The notes beneath the pieces were generated by a model. That model saw nothing but the letters and a program-made list of their open reading frames with translations, was not told the origin of the DNA and did no database searches. DNA of 64,000 bases from an uncultured Bacteroides sp. (GTDB lineage: Bacteria; Bacteroidota; Bacteroidia; Bacteroidales; Bacteroidaceae), in contig USEY01000004.1 in NCBI GenBank assembly GCA_900553815.1, forward strand, positions 29,068 to 93,067, read 5' to 3'. Of this stretch, positions 41,483 to 51,696 are shown one piece after another. The translations under genes were made by a program, and so were the position numbers. Position 1 is the stretch's first letter, and each line of letters opens with the position of its first letter.

Positions 41483-43021
41483 TCATTTCCACGCTTTCTT
41501 GCCTTCTTCCTTCAGCTTGGCTGTGAAAGCTTTGGCTTTCTCCATAGAGGCAGCCTCATCGGCAGGCGATGCGTAAGCGTGCTGATAACCCTTCTGAACA
41601 TTCCATTCGCCGCGCGTAAAGTCGGGGATGGCAACCGGCGCACAGCCGTTGTCCATTGACAGTTCGCCCAACTCGGCCAAACAGCACCATTCGGCCAGGT
41701 CGTACACATCCATATCGAGCGGCAGGCCGTTCTGCAAGCAATAAACCAGACGGCTGTCCATCACGAAGTCCATGCCACCATGTCCGCCTACCTCCTTGGC
41801 CATTTCGCCATACTTCTTCAGGATGGGATGCTGGTATTTCTCAACCAGGGCTTCCATCTCGGCCTGCGGCAGGAAACCGTGCGAAGTGAGGTCGTCTACT
41901 TTGGGCTGCACACCGGAGGCAGTGAGCTGGCTGGCGTCGAGGGCATAGCCTTCAACCGGATACTTATTGGCAAAGCCCTTGGTACCGGTCAGCTGGTAGA
42001 GACGGTTGTAGGGCTGGGGAGTCATGACGTTGTGCTGTATCTCAATCACTTTGCCCTGAGCGGTACGAATCAGGGTGGTAGTATGGTCGCCGTTGCGGAA
42101 GCTGTTGCAAGCAGAGTCGGCACGGGCTTCTACCAGCGATTTGCCTATGACAGACTTGGTATCCATGGCCACCAGTGTCTCCATGCGGTCGCCGCGGTGG
42201 ATATTGAGAGCCTGAGCCACGGGGCCAAGGCCGTGAGTGGCATAGACATCGCCACGGTGGCGCATGTTATAGTCGAGACGCCAGCCCAGTTTGTCGCCTT
42301 CGCCATTCTTCCAATAATGGTCCCAGAAGGGGCTAAGGTTGTGGATGTAGGCTCCTTGCGCACGGATAACTTCGCCAAAGACACCGTTTTGTGCCATATT
42401 GAGGGTATTCATCTCGAACCAGTCGTAGCAGCAGTTCTCCAGAATCATGCAGTGCTTGCGGGTCTTCTCGCTCATGTTAATCAGTGCCCAGCACTCGCTC
42501 AGGTTCATGGCCGAGGGCACTTCGATGGCTACATGCTTGCCATGTTCAAGCGCACACATGGCTACAGGGAAGTGGTGAAGCCAGTCGGTGGCAATGTAGA
42601 CGAGGTCGACATCATCGCGCTGGCACAGTTCTTCATAACCTTTCTCGCCACTATAGATGGCAGCAGGCGGCATGGAGGCTTTCTTCAGCAGTTGCTGGCA
42701 TTGCTCGGCACGTGCCTTGTCATAGTCGCACAGGGCCACAACCTGCGTGCCGGGAATATAAGTGAAACGCTCTACAGCACCCGGCCCGCGCATGCCCAGG
42801 CCTACAAAGCCCACACGCACAGCTTCGAGCTTGGGTGCCGTCAGTCCCAGTACACTCTGTTGTCCTTCGGGACGGGCCGGGGTTTCGACTACAATGGTTC
42901 CTTTGTCCCACGACCAGCGTGTGCCCTTGTCATTGGTCTGCACACCGGCATCGGGAGCGGATGTACAGGCACACACTGCCAGGCAGAGACCGAACATCCA
43001 AGTTGTCAGATTCTTCTTCAT
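41483..43021 (-). CDS. Lipoprotein NAD-dependent glycosidase of the GH109 / Gfo-Idh-MocA family
   Basis: 512 residues with a lipoprotein signal (LAVCACTSAPD; Cys at about 19). Rossmann NAD-binding domain VRVGFVGLGMRGPGAVERF at about 67-86, then YIATDWLHHFPVAMCALEHGKHV and EVPSA, where classical Gfo/Idh proteins have EKP. The segment GDVYATHGLGPVAQALNIHRGDRME strongly recalls GH109 alpha-N-acetylgalactosaminidases, which hydrolyse via an NAD redox mechanism. Function is therefore probably release of terminal GalNAc or a related sugar from host or dietary glycans in the periplasm or on the surface. A plain oxidoreductase role cannot be excluded. Monocistronic. Confidence 0.75.
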   Translation of the reverse strand: MKKNLTTWMFGLCLAVCACTSAPDAGVQTNDKGTRWSWDKGTIVVETPARPEGQQSVLGLTAPKLEAVRVGFVGLGMRGPGAVERFTYIPGTQVVALCDYDKARAEQCQQLLKKASMPPAAIYSGEKGYEELCQRDDVDLVYIATDWLHHFPVAMCALEHGKHVAIEVPSAMNLSECWALINMSEKTRKHCMILENCCYDWFEMNTLNMAQNGVFGEVIRAQGAYIHNLSPFWDHYWKNGEGDKLGWRLDYNMRHRGDVYATHGLGPVAQALNIHRGDRMETLVAMDTKSVIGKSLVEARADSACNSFRNGDHTTTLIRTAQGKVIEIQHNVMTPQPYNRLYQLTGTKGFANKYPVEGYALDASQLTASGVQPKVDDLTSHGFLPQAEMEALVEKYQHPILKKYGEMAKEVGGHGGMDFVMDSRLVYCLQNGLPLDMDVYDLAEWCCLAELGELSMDNGCAPVAIPDFTRGEWNVQKGYQHAYASPADEAASMEKAKAFTAKLKEEGKKAWK

Positions 43022-43250
43022 AAAAATATAATTTTGAGATTAGTGAATAGATGTCAATCAACAGGTATCGAGAGGTCTGTATAAGCAGCTGCGGAAAGGC
43101 TGCGACCATGATATGTAACGTTTCAGGATTTCAACAGATAACATCCATAGTATCAGGATTATCAGTTCATAGTTCATATAATTTTCGGTAAAAGTAGTGT
43201 TTTCTGCCCACAAAGCCAAGAAAAACAGACAGATAATGTATTTACGGGCC

Positions 43251-43404
43251 TTACAAACCCTACGGACGTATCCCGATACGCCGATACATGTTGCGGGTAA
43301 AGCTTTTCTACGGGTTGTAAGGCACCGGGAAAAGCCTATTACAACTTGTCAGATAAAGACTTACAAGGATACGGCCAGCGCAGCTGACCAAGGCAACAGG
43401 CCTA
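43251..43404. repeat. Possible 22-bp-phased degenerate sequence upstream of dxs
   Basis: TTACAA occurs at 43251, 43339 and 43361 (separations 88 = 4x22 and 22), and the flanking words TACGG and GCCTA recur in phase. An inverted copy (TTGTAAGGC, 43315-43323) pairs with GCCTTACAA (43248-43256). The rest of the 466-base gap 43022-43487 holds the dxs promoter. Weakest of the arrays; may be chance. Confidence 0.3.
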
Positions 43405-43452
43405 TCCGCAAAAAATTCGATGAAACGCCCAACGCTTTCCGTTTAATTTTGT

Positions 43453-43460
43453 TATTTTTG
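43453..43460 (+). promoter_or_regulatory. dxs: -7 promoter element of dxs
   Basis: TATTTTTG, 27 bases before the dxs ATG at 43488. This also argues that the longer open frame from 43197 is not the real start. Confidence 0.5.
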
Positions 43461-43487
43461 CGATTTGTAAGCTTGCAAGAACTAACG

Positions 43488-45392
43488 ATGAAGAAAGAAC
43501 TAACGACATACGACTTGCTTAACTCCATAAACGACCCTGAAGACCTGAGAAAACTGAAGGTAGCTCAGTTGCCAGAGGTATGCAAAGAGCTGAGGCAAGA
43601 TATCCTCCAGGAACTTTCGAAAAATCCGGGCCACTTTGCAGCCAGTATGGGAACAGTGGAACTGACGGTGGCACTCCACTATGTCTTCAATACGCCCTAC
43701 GACCGCATTGTATGGGATGTAGGACATCAGGCATACGGCCATAAGATATTGACTGGCAGGCGTGACAACTTCTACACCAACCGGCATCTGCACGGTATTC
43801 GCCCTTTCCCTTCACCCGATGAAAGCCAATACGACACATTCAGCTGCGGACATGCCTCCAACTCCATATCGGCCGCACTGGGCATGGCCGTTGCTGCCGA
43901 ACGCAAGGGAGAAAACGACCGGCATGTGGTAGCCGTAATAGGCGACGGCAGCATGAGCGGCGGGCTGGCCTTTGAGGGGCTGAACAATGTATCGAGCACT
44001 CCCAACAACTTGCTCATCATTCTGAACGACAACGACATGGCCATAGACAGGAGTGTGGGCGGAATGAAGCAATACCTGTTCAACCTGACTACATCGAACC
44101 GATATAACCAACTGCGCTTCAAAGCTTCGAAACTGCTGTTCAAGATGGGCATCCTGAACGAAGAACGCCGCAAGGCCCTTATCCGGTTTGGCAACAGCCT
44201 GAAATCAATGGCAGCCCAACAGCAGAACATCTTTGAAGGCATGAACATACGCTACTTTGGTCCGATAGACGGGCATGACGTAGTGAAACTGGCCAAGGTG
44301 CTGCATGACATCAAAGACATGCGTGGCCCCAAGCTGCTGCACCTGCATACGACAAAAGGAAAAGGATTTGAACCGGCAGAGAAAGACCCGGGAACATGGC
44401 ATGCCCCCGGACGCTTCAACCCGGAAACGGGCGAACGCTACGTGCCCGATACAAGCAATATGCCACCTTTGTTTCAGGATGTGTTTGGCGAAACACTGGT
44501 GGAACTGGCACAACAGAACCCGCGGATTGTAGGTGTGACACCTGCCATGCCCACGGGCTGCTCCATGAACATGCTGATGAAAGCCATGCCCGACCGGGCT
44601 TTTGACGTAGGCATTGCCGAGGGACACGCAGCTACCTTCTCGGGCGGCATGGCCAAGGAAGGCTTGCAACCGTTCTGCAACATCTATTCCAGCTTTATGC
44701 AGCGGGCCTACGACAATGTGATACATGACATTGCACTGCTGCGACTGCCGGTAGTACTGTGTCTGGACAGGGCCGGACTGGTGGGTGAAGACGGACCGAC
44801 ACACCACGGAGTGTTTGATCTGGCATATTTCAGACCTGTACCCAACCTTACCATAGCCTCGCCCATGAACGAGCATGAGCTGCGCAGGCTGATGTACACG
44901 GCACAGTTGCCGGACAAGGGGCCTTTCGTAATCCGCTATCCGCGAGGAAGAGGGGTGCTGACCGACTGGAAATGCCCGCTGGAGGAAGTCCAGGTAGGAA
45001 AAGGACTAAAACTGAAAGAGGGAAAAGACATAGCTGTCATCAGCATAGGCCCCATAGGCAATATAGCAGCCAGAGCCATTGAACGGGCAGAAAAGGATGC
45101 CGGACTGTCGGTGGCCCACTATGACCTGCGCTTCCTGAAGCCGCTGGACGAAGAATTACTGCACGAAGTAGGTAAACGCTTTGAGAGAGTACTGACCGTG
45201 GAAGACGGTGTAAGAAAGGGAGGTATGGGTAGTGCCGTGCTGGAATTCATGGCAGACAACGGTTACAGACCGCATGTGCAACGCATCGGGGTGCCTGACC
45301 GGTTTGTGGAACATGGCACAGTGCCGGAGCTATATGCGCTGTGTGGCATGGACGAAGATTCTATCTATAAGCAACTTATCAATTTCAAATAG
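43488..45392 (+). CDS. dxs: 1-deoxy-D-xylulose-5-phosphate synthase
   Basis: 634 residues from ATG 43488 ([23 protein letters not shown]), the usual start for the family; the frame open from 43197 adds 97 unrelated residues. Thiamine-diphosphate enzyme making DXP from pyruvate and glyceraldehyde-3-phosphate, entry to the MEP isoprenoid pathway. Motifs: [23 protein letters not shown] with the catalytic His, [17 protein letters not shown] (TPP/Mg motif GDG..N), [10 protein letters not shown], and HTTKGKGF. The C-terminal halves carry the transketolase-like [12 protein letters not shown] and RYPRG. trkA follows after four bases. Confidence 0.97.
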   Translation: MKKELTTYDLLNSINDPEDLRKLKVAQLPEVCKELRQDILQELSKNPGHFAASMGTVELTVALHYVFNTPYDRIVWDVGHQAYGHKILTGRRDNFYTNRHLHGIRPFPSPDESQYDTFSCGHASNSISAALGMAVAAERKGENDRHVVAVIGDGSMSGGLAFEGLNNVSSTPNNLLIILNDNDMAIDRSVGGMKQYLFNLTTSNRYNQLRFKASKLLFKMGILNEERRKALIRFGNSLKSMAAQQQNIFEGMNIRYFGPIDGHDVVKLAKVLHDIKDMRGPKLLHLHTTKGKGFEPAEKDPGTWHAPGRFNPETGERYVPDTSNMPPLFQDVFGETLVELAQQNPRIVGVTPAMPTGCSMNMLMKAMPDRAFDVGIAEGHAATFSGGMAKEGLQPFCNIYSSFMQRAYDNVIHDIALLRLPVVLCLDRAGLVGEDGPTHHGVFDLAYFRPVPNLTIASPMNEHELRRLMYTAQLPDKGPFVIRYPRGRGVLTDWKCPLEEVQVGKGLKLKEGKDIAVISIGPIGNIAARAIERAEKDAGLSVAHYDLRFLKPLDEELLHEVGKRFERVLTVEDGVRKGGMGSAVLEFMADNGYRPHVQRIGVPDRFVEHGTVPELYALCGMDEDSIYKQLINFK

Positions 45393-45396
45393 AGAC

Positions 45397-46737
45397 GTGA
45401 AGATAATCATTGCAGGTGCCGGAGCAGTAGGCACCCATTTGGCTAAACTATTGTCGCGCGAGAAACAGGATATCATCTTGATAGACGACAGTGAAGAACG
45501 CTTGAGCTCGCTCAATACCAATTTTGACCTGATGACGGTGGTGGCATCGCCAACCTCCATAAAAGGACTGACAGAGGTAAGAGCCGGTGAAGCCGACTTG
45601 TTTATTGCCGTTACCCCAGACGAGAGCCGCAACATGACGGCCTGCATGCTGGCCAACAACCTGGGAGCTCAAAAAACAGTAGCGCGCATTGATAACTATG
45701 AATATCTATTGCCCAAACACAAGGAGTTCTTCCAACGACTGGGAGTAGACTCGCTTATCTACCCGGAAATGCTGGCAGCCAAGGAGATTGTATCGTCCAT
45801 ACGCATGAGCTGGGTGCGCCAGTGGTGGGAATTTTGTGGCGGTGCACTGATTCTGATAGGTGCCAAAATGAGACAGGAGGCCGAAATCCTGGATATTCCA
45901 TTATACAAATTGGGCGGACCGGAACTGCCCTACCACGTGGTGGCCATCAAACGTGGCAACGAAACACTGATTCCACGCGGTGATGACTCCATTCAACTGA
46001 ACGATATCGTGTATTTCACCACGACACGCAAATACGTGCCCTACATCCGCAAAATAACCGGAAAGGAAAACTATGCCGACGTGCGCAACGTGATGATTAT
46101 GGGAGGCAGCCGCATAGCCGTGCGTACGGCACAATACGTGCCCGACTACATGCAGGTGAAGATAATAGACAACAACCTGGACCGCTGCAACAGACTGACC
46201 GAACTGTTGGATGACAAGACCATGATAATCAATGGAGACGGACGCGACATGGACTTGCTGATAGAAGAAGGTCTGAAGAATACGGAAGCATTCGTGGCAT
46301 TGACGGGTAATTCGGAAACCAATATATTGGCCTGCCTGGCAGCCAAGCGCATGGGCGTGAGCAAGACTGTGGCCGAAGTGGAGAACATAGACTACATAGG
46401 TATGGCTGAAAGCCTGGATATAGGTACGGTCATCAACAAGAAGATGATAGCTGCCAGCCACATCTACCAGATGATGCTTGACGCTGACGTGAGCAACGTA
46501 AAATGCCTGACTTTTGCCAACGCCGATGTGGCAGAATTTACGGTAAAAGAAGGGTCGCGCATCACGAAGCACCTGGTAAAAGACCTGGGACTGCCCAAAG
46601 GGACTACTATCGGAGGACTTATCCGACAGGGCGAAGGTGTGGTAGTAATGGGTAACACACAAATCCAGGCTGGCGACCATGTAGTGGTATTCTGCCTGAG
46701 CATGATGATAAAGAAAATTGAGAAATACTTCAACTGA
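45397..46737 (+). CDS. trkA: Trk potassium uptake regulatory subunit TrkA
   Basis: 446 residues with a GTG start at 45397 (VKIIIAGAGAVGTHLAKLL), just after the dxs stop; the frame open from 45232 lies inside dxs. Two RCK modules: the first with IIAGAGAVGTHLA and LIDDSEERL, the second beginning around MIMGGSRIAVRTAQYV, each followed by a TrkA-C domain. The ring of TrkA proteins binds NAD(H) or ATP on the cytoplasmic side of TrkH and gates K+ uptake. Its stop shares a base with the trkH start (TGATG). Confidence 0.95.
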   Translation: MKIIIAGAGAVGTHLAKLLSREKQDIILIDDSEERLSSLNTNFDLMTVVASPTSIKGLTEVRAGEADLFIAVTPDESRNMTACMLANNLGAQKTVARIDNYEYLLPKHKEFFQRLGVDSLIYPEMLAAKEIVSSIRMSWVRQWWEFCGGALILIGAKMRQEAEILDIPLYKLGGPELPYHVVAIKRGNETLIPRGDDSIQLNDIVYFTTTRKYVPYIRKITGKENYADVRNVMIMGGSRIAVRTAQYVPDYMQVKIIDNNLDRCNRLTELLDDKTMIINGDGRDMDLLIEEGLKNTEAFVALTGNSETNILACLAAKRMGVSKTVAEVENIDYIGMAESLDIGTVINKKMIAASHIYQMMLDADVSNVKCLTFANADVAEFTVKEGSRITKHLVKDLGLPKGTTIGGLIRQGEGVVVMGNTQIQAGDHVVVFCLSMMIKKIEKYFN

Positions 46738-48188
46738 TGATAAACTTCAAGATTATCACCCGCATACTGGGCATCCTGCTGATGCTGGAAACCATGATGC
46801 TGATGCTCTGTTCGGGCATTTCGTTCTACTACCAGGATGAAGCGTTGACCGATTTCTGGATATCGGCAGCCATCACAGCCGGTACCGGACTGCTGCTCTA
46901 TACACTGGGCAAAGGTGGAGACCGACAGCTGACACGCAGGGACGGCTATGTGCTGGTGAGCCTTGCCTGGATAACGTTTTCTTTCTTTGGCATGTTGCCA
47001 TTCTATATCAGTGGCTACATCCCAAGCATTACAAACGCTTTTTTTGAAACCATGTCGGGCTTCACAAGTACCGGTGCCACCATACTGGACAACATAGAAG
47101 AACTGCCTCACGGACTGCTGTTCTGGCGAAGCATGACACAATGGATAGGCGGACTGGGTATCATCATGTTTACGATTGCCATACTGCCCATATTCGGGGT
47201 GAGCGGCCTGCAAGTATTTGCAGCCGAGGCCAGCGGGCCGACACATGACAAGGTGCATCCGCGTATCGGCGTGACAGCCAAATGGCTGTGGATTATCTAC
47301 ACCGGGCTGACATGTACACTGGTGGTACTGCTGATGCTGGGCGGCATGGACTGGTTTGACAGTGTATGCCATGCTTTCGCCACCAGCGGAACAGGAGGCT
47401 TCTCGACCAAACAGGCAAGTATCGCCTACTATCATTCACCTTACATAGAATATGTGATATCCATATTCATGTTTATTTCGGGAATAAACTTCACCCTGCT
47501 GTTGTTTGCAGCCAACCGCAAATACAAAAAACTGTTGCAAGACGCTGAACTGAAGTGGTATATATGTTCGGTAGTATTGTTCACGCTCGTCATAGCCGTC
47601 ACGCTGTATATGACTACCCCCATGGGAGTAGAAGAAGCATTCCGCAAATCGCTGTTTCAGGTTATCTCCATACAGACATCAACCGGTTTTGCTACCGACG
47701 ACTATGTATTATGGGTGCCGCTGACCTGGGGACTGCTGCTTATCCTGATGATAATGGGAGCATGTGCCGGCAGTACAACCGGTGGTATGAAATGTATCCG
47801 CATGGTCATCTTAAGCAAAGTGGCCAAAAACGAATTCAAACATATTATTCACCCTAATGCCGTACTGCCTGTACGCGTCAACCGGCAAGTTATCTCCCCG
47901 TCTATTGTGTCGACTGTATTGGCTTTCAGCTTTATTTATGTTGCCATTTGCTTTATCAGCATCCTGCTGATGCTGGCCATGGGAGTGGGATTTGAGGAAT
48001 CAATAGGATGCGTCATTTCTTCCATAGGAAATATAGGACCGGGATTGGGTGAAATGGGACCTGCCTATTCGTGGAATGCACTGCCCGGCGCCTCAAAATG
48101 GCTGCTGTCTTTTCTGATGCTGCTGGGACGTTTGGAGCTGTTCACCATCCTGCTTCTTTTCACACCAGACTTCTGGAAACGGAATTGA
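46737..48188 (+). CDS. trkH: Trk potassium uptake channel subunit TrkH
   Basis: 483 residues; four membrane-pore-membrane repeats, with filter-like segments TMSGFTSTGATIL, FATSGTGGFST, QTSTGFATDDYV and SSIGNIGPGLGEMG. This is the inner-membrane K+ channel partner of TrkA. Coupled to trkA by TGATG. A short hairpin (GCAAAAAAGT/ACTTTTTGC, about 48195-48225) after the stop may help end transcription. Confidence 0.95.
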   Translation: MINFKIITRILGILLMLETMMLMLCSGISFYYQDEALTDFWISAAITAGTGLLLYTLGKGGDRQLTRRDGYVLVSLAWITFSFFGMLPFYISGYIPSITNAFFETMSGFTSTGATILDNIEELPHGLLFWRSMTQWIGGLGIIMFTIAILPIFGVSGLQVFAAEASGPTHDKVHPRIGVTAKWLWIIYTGLTCTLVVLLMLGGMDWFDSVCHAFATSGTGGFSTKQASIAYYHSPYIEYVISIFMFISGINFTLLLFAANRKYKKLLQDAELKWYICSVVLFTLVIAVTLYMTTPMGVEEAFRKSLFQVISIQTSTGFATDDYVLWVPLTWGLLLILMIMGACAGSTTGGMKCIRMVILSKVAKNEFKHIIHPNAVLPVRVNRQVISPSIVSTVLAFSFIYVAICFISILLMLAMGVGFEESIGCVISSIGNIGPGLGEMGPAYSWNALPGASKWLLSFLMLLGRLELFTILLLFTPDFWKRN

Positions 48189-48259
48189 CGTAAGGCAAAA
48201 AAGTGCTAAAAATGCGACTTTTTGCTATCCACAGATAACAAAAACATCGTATTTTATTG

Positions 48260-48363
48260 TAACTTTGCAGCTGCAAAATGAAAGATAGGAATAATTTTTA
48301 ATAAAAAACCTATACAAACAGATGGAATCAAAGCCTGACGGCTGGAGGCCGCCAGACTCCATC
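48260..48363 (+). promoter_or_regulatory. Promoter and structured leader of the small secreted protein gene
   Basis: TAACTTTG (48260-48267) is a perfect -7 element. The leader contains a stem-loop at 48321-48363: GATGGA closes with TCCATC, and an inner CTGACGGC/GCCGCCAG arm pairs with one mismatch. The start codon follows 23 bases later. No known riboswitch was recognised. Confidence 0.5.
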
Positions 48364-48386
48364 GGGATGTGTTTGATGTACTGCTT

Positions 48387-48764
48387 ATGGAAAGATGCTT
48401 GAAATATCTGACAATTATGCTGCTGGCTACCGTGCTACACAATGGCACGGCACATGCAAGAGCCTGCGCACCATTGTTGGACGAACAAGCCGAAGAAGCG
48501 TCTTATTCTTTCTCACAAGCACCTACGGCACAACAAATTATACATAATTTCTACAATTATTTATCTTCCTTGCAAAAGTGTACAAGCAGCGTAGACCTGG
48601 TACAGGTTCCTAACGAACGTTTTGTCATTCTGCCCATTGTCATTATGCGCCTGCTTTGGAAAGCTGATAAAGAAAACGGTTCATTGACAGATGATTCCCT
48701 GTCTTTTCCGCCTCCTTACCCGCCTTCATACTATGTGTTCGCACTGAAGCGAATCATTATTTAG
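48387..48764 (+). CDS. Small secreted protein of unknown function
   Basis: 125 residues from ATG 48387 (MERCLKYLTIMLLATVLHNGTAHA), a plausible signal peptide; an alternative Met is at 48369. The mature part (RACAPLLDEQAEEASYSFSQAP...) has two further Cys and no motif I recognise; it ends in a Pro-rich stretch (SFPPPYPPSYYVFALKRIII). Support for a real gene is the signal peptide, the perfect -7 element and the structured leader upstream. It sits alone between trkH and nuoA. The 236 bases after it to nuoA hold no clear signal. Confidence 0.55.
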   Translation: MERCLKYLTIMLLATVLHNGTAHARACAPLLDEQAEEASYSFSQAPTAQQIIHNFYNYLSSLQKCTSSVDLVQVPNERFVILPIVIMRLLWKADKENGSLTDDSLSFPPPYPPSYYVFALKRIII

Positions 48765-49000
48765 AAAATCTACACAAAACACAAATGTTGCCAGCCATTG
48801 TTGACAAAGAGCTGATGCAACAAAAAACACGTATCCGAAAAGAAAATCAATATCCTTTTCGAGATGGGCTAATGTATTATAAACCATGATACACCTCCGG
48901 CCTGATTATTTTCCGCAATGACCGGTTTCATACGGAACAGTAGGCTGATGCCTGTCCTGACCTCAGATTTTAATATTCAATTCATAATTATTATATACTT

Positions 49001-49351
49001 ATGAACTTTACCTTGTTAGTAACCGTCTTCCTGACGGCAATTATTTTTGTGGCTGTGGTCATCGCACTGTCGAAAGCGATATCTCCACGCTCGTACAACA
49101 AGCAAAAGATGGAACCCTACGAATGCGGTATTCCGACACGTGGAAAGTCGTGGATGCAGTTCAAGGTGGGCTACTATCTTTTTGCCATTTTGTTCTTGAT
49201 GTTTGAAGTAGAGACGGTGTTCCTGTTTCCCTGGGCCGTAGTTACCCGTGAACTGGGCATGGCTGGATTGGCCAGCATTCTCTTCTTCCTGTTCATTTTA
49301 ATTCTGGGACTTGCATACGCCTGGAGGAAAGGAGCTTTGGAATGGAAATAA
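49001..49351 (+). CDS. nuoA: NADH-quinone oxidoreductase (complex I) subunit A
   Basis: 116 residues, three membrane helices with the conserved loop [44 protein letters not shown], diagnostic of NuoA. It sits at the interface of the membrane arm and the quinone site. First gene of nuoA-B-CD-H-I-J-K-L-M-N; its stop overlaps the nuoB start by 10 bases. Confidence 0.97.
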   Translation: MNFTLLVTVFLTAIIFVAVVIALSKAISPRSYNKQKMEPYECGIPTRGKSWMQFKVGYYLFAILFLMFEVETVFLFPWAVVTRELGMAGLASILFFLFILILGLAYAWRKGALEWK

Positions 49352-49932
49352 CCAAAAAGCCCAAAATCAAGTCTATTCCCTATGAGGAATTCATTGATAA
49401 CGACAGTTTGCAGAAACTGGTGCAGGAACTGAATGCAGGAGGCAGCAACGTGATTGTAGGCGCCCTGGATGACCTGATAGACTGGGGACGAAGCAATTCG
49501 TTATGGCCATTGACATTTGCTACCAGCTGTTGCGGTATAGAATTCATGGCTGTGTGTGCGGCACGCTATGACATTGCCCGTTTCGGTTTTGAAGTAACAC
49601 GTAACAGTCCCCGACAGGCAGACGTTATTCTGGTGAGCGGAACCATTACCAACAAGATGGCTCCCGTACTGAAGCGTCTGTACGACCAGATGCCTGACCC
49701 CAAATATGTGGTAGCAGTAGGAGGATGTGCAGTGAGCGGAGGCCCGTTCCGCAAATCCTATCATGTGGTAAACGGTGTGAACCAGATACTTCCGGTCGAT
49801 GTATACGTTCCCGGGTGCCCACCGCGCCCTGAAGCATTCCTGTATGGAATGATGCAGTTGCAGCGCAAGGTGAAAATTGAGAAATTCTTCGGTGGCGTGA
49901 ACCGAAAGGAGAAAAAGCCGAAAGACCTCTGA
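49342..49932 (+). CDS. nuoB: Complex I subunit B (N2 iron-sulfur cluster)
   Basis: 196 residues. Ligands of the terminal 4Fe-4S cluster N2 are visible: [18 protein letters not shown] (tandem Cys), [10 protein letters not shown] and [10 protein letters not shown]. NuoB passes electrons to quinone. Basic C-terminal tail ([13 protein letters not shown]). Confidence 0.97.
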   Translation: MEITKKPKIKSIPYEEFIDNDSLQKLVQELNAGGSNVIVGALDDLIDWGRSNSLWPLTFATSCCGIEFMAVCAARYDIARFGFEVTRNSPRQADVILVSGTITNKMAPVLKRLYDQMPDPKYVVAVGGCAVSGGPFRKSYHVVNGVNQILPVDVYVPGCPPRPEAFLYGMMQLQRKVKIEKFFGGVNRKEKKPKDL

Positions 49933-49974
49933 ATTGGAACAACCCGGACAAAAGGATAATAGCTAAAACAAATT

Positions 49975-51564
49975 ATGGAAGAAATGCAATACATAGAACC
50001 GTCGGCCTTTCATGCCGAAATGCTGCGGTTGAGAACTGAAGAACAAATGGACTTCCTGGAAAGCCTGACCGGCATGGACTGGAGTGAACCTGCCGCAGAC
50101 AATGCCAATGGCAAAAGCGGGCTGGGTGTAGTCTACCACCTGGAATCGAGCGTTACAGGAAAGCGCAAAGTGGTTTACACTTCTACCCAGAACAGGGAGC
50201 AGGCTGAGTTGCCTTCCGTGACCGACATCTGGAAAGGTGCGGAACTGCCGGAACGTGAGGTCTATGATTTCTACGGAATAAGCTTCATAGGGCATCCTGA
50301 CATGAGACGCCTCTACCTGAGAAACGACTGGGTAGGATATCCCCTCAGAAAAGACAATGACCCGGAGAAAGACAACCCGCTGCGCATGACCAATGAGGAA
50401 ACGACTGATACGACGTACGAAATCAAGCAGATGGAAGACGGTACGACCAAGGAGGAAGAAACCAAGCTCTTCGGCGATGATGAATACGTGGTGAACATTG
50501 GCCCGCAGCATCCGGCTACACACGGTGTGCTTCGCTTCAGGGTTTCGCTTGAAGGTGAAAACATCAAGAAGATAGACGTGAACTGCGGATATATCCACCG
50601 AGGCATTGAAAAGATGAACGAAAGCCTCACCTACCCGCAGACACTGGCCCTGACTGACCGCTTGGACTACCTGGGAGCCATGCAAAACCGCCATGCGCTG
50701 TGCATGTGCATAGAGAAAGCCATGGGTGTGGAAGTGAGCGACCGCGTAAAATACATCCGTACCATCATGGATGAATTGCAGCGTATTGACTCACACATTC
50801 TGTTCTTCTCCTGTCTCTGCCAGGACTTGGGAGCTACAACAGCCTTCCTATATGGCTTCAGAGACCGTGAGCAGGTGCTGGACATTTTCGAGGAAACATG
50901 TGGCGGACGCCTCATCCTGAACTACAACACCATAGGCGGCGTGCAGGCCGATATTCATCCTAACTTCACCAACCGTGTGAAGAAGTTCATCCCTTACATG
51001 CGCGACCATATCCGTGAATATCACGATATATTCAGCGGCAACATCATTGCCCGTCAGCGTCTGAAAGGCATCGGTGTACTGAGCCGTGAAGATGCTATTT
51101 CGTTCGGTGCAACCGGCGGTACGGGACGTGCCAGCGGATGGGCCTGCGACGTGCGCAAGCGCATGCCCTATGGTGTGTATGACAAAGTGGACTTCAAAGA
51201 AATCGTACGTACGGAAGGTGACTGCTGGGCACGCTACATGGTGCGTATGGAGGAAATCATGGAGAGCCTCCACATACTGGAGCAACTGATAGACAATATC
51301 CCCGAAGGTCCTTACCAGGAAAAGATGAAACCTATTATCCGCGTACCCGAAGGAAGCTGGTATACAGCTGTAGAAGGAAGCCGTGGTGAATTTGGTGTTT
51401 ACCTGGAAAGCCGTGGTGACAAGACGCCCTACCGCCTGCATTACCGTGCTACCGGCCTGCCATTGGTGGGAACCATCAATACCATCTGCCGCGGTGCAAA
51501 GATTGCCGACCTGATAGCCATCGGTGGTACACTGGACTATGTGGTGCCCGACATTGACAGGTAA
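49975..51564 (+). CDS. nuoCD: Complex I fused subunit C/D
   Basis: 529 residues. NuoC-like part about 1-150 (LPEREVYDFYGISFIGHPDMRRLYLRNDW), then NuoD from about 165 (VVNIGPQHPATHGVLRFRVSLEGE, NCGYIHRGIEKMNE), ending with the NuoD signature PYRLHYRATGLPLVGTINTI..GGTLDYVVPDIDR. It forms the quinone-binding pocket with NuoB. A C/D fusion is also known in E. coli. Confidence 0.95.
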   Translation: MEEMQYIEPSAFHAEMLRLRTEEQMDFLESLTGMDWSEPAADNANGKSGLGVVYHLESSVTGKRKVVYTSTQNREQAELPSVTDIWKGAELPEREVYDFYGISFIGHPDMRRLYLRNDWVGYPLRKDNDPEKDNPLRMTNEETTDTTYEIKQMEDGTTKEEETKLFGDDEYVVNIGPQHPATHGVLRFRVSLEGENIKKIDVNCGYIHRGIEKMNESLTYPQTLALTDRLDYLGAMQNRHALCMCIEKAMGVEVSDRVKYIRTIMDELQRIDSHILFFSCLCQDLGATTAFLYGFRDREQVLDIFEETCGGRLILNYNTIGGVQADIHPNFTNRVKKFIPYMRDHIREYHDIFSGNIIARQRLKGIGVLSREDAISFGATGGTGRASGWACDVRKRMPYGVYDKVDFKEIVRTEGDCWARYMVRMEEIMESLHILEQLIDNIPEGPYQEKMKPIIRVPEGSWYTAVEGSRGEFGVYLESRGDKTPYRLHYRATGLPLVGTINTICRGAKIADLIAIGGTLDYVVPDIDR

Positions 51565-51696
51565 GATGGAATTTCCGATTTATGATTTTAGATTTCGACA
51601 AGCCTATATGACATGAAACGGAATCTAAAACGTAAAATCTGAAATCTGAAATAGAGAAGTCTAAAATATAAAATCTGAAATCTGAAATAAAAAGCT
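51565..51696. repeat. AAATCTG heptamer repeats in the nuoCD-nuoH gap
   Basis: A 20-base direct repeat built from AAATCTG words occurs at 51634-51653 and 51670-51689, with related GATTTTAGATTTC words earlier in the gap that could pair with it. Confidence 0.7.

Noticed and set aside
43197..43487. N-terminal extension of dxs by 97 residues
   Set aside because: The extension has no family similarity and the -7 promoter element at 43453 lies inside it.
48221..48240. DnaA box near TATCCACAG after trkH
   Set aside because: A single site with a mismatch and no neighbours.
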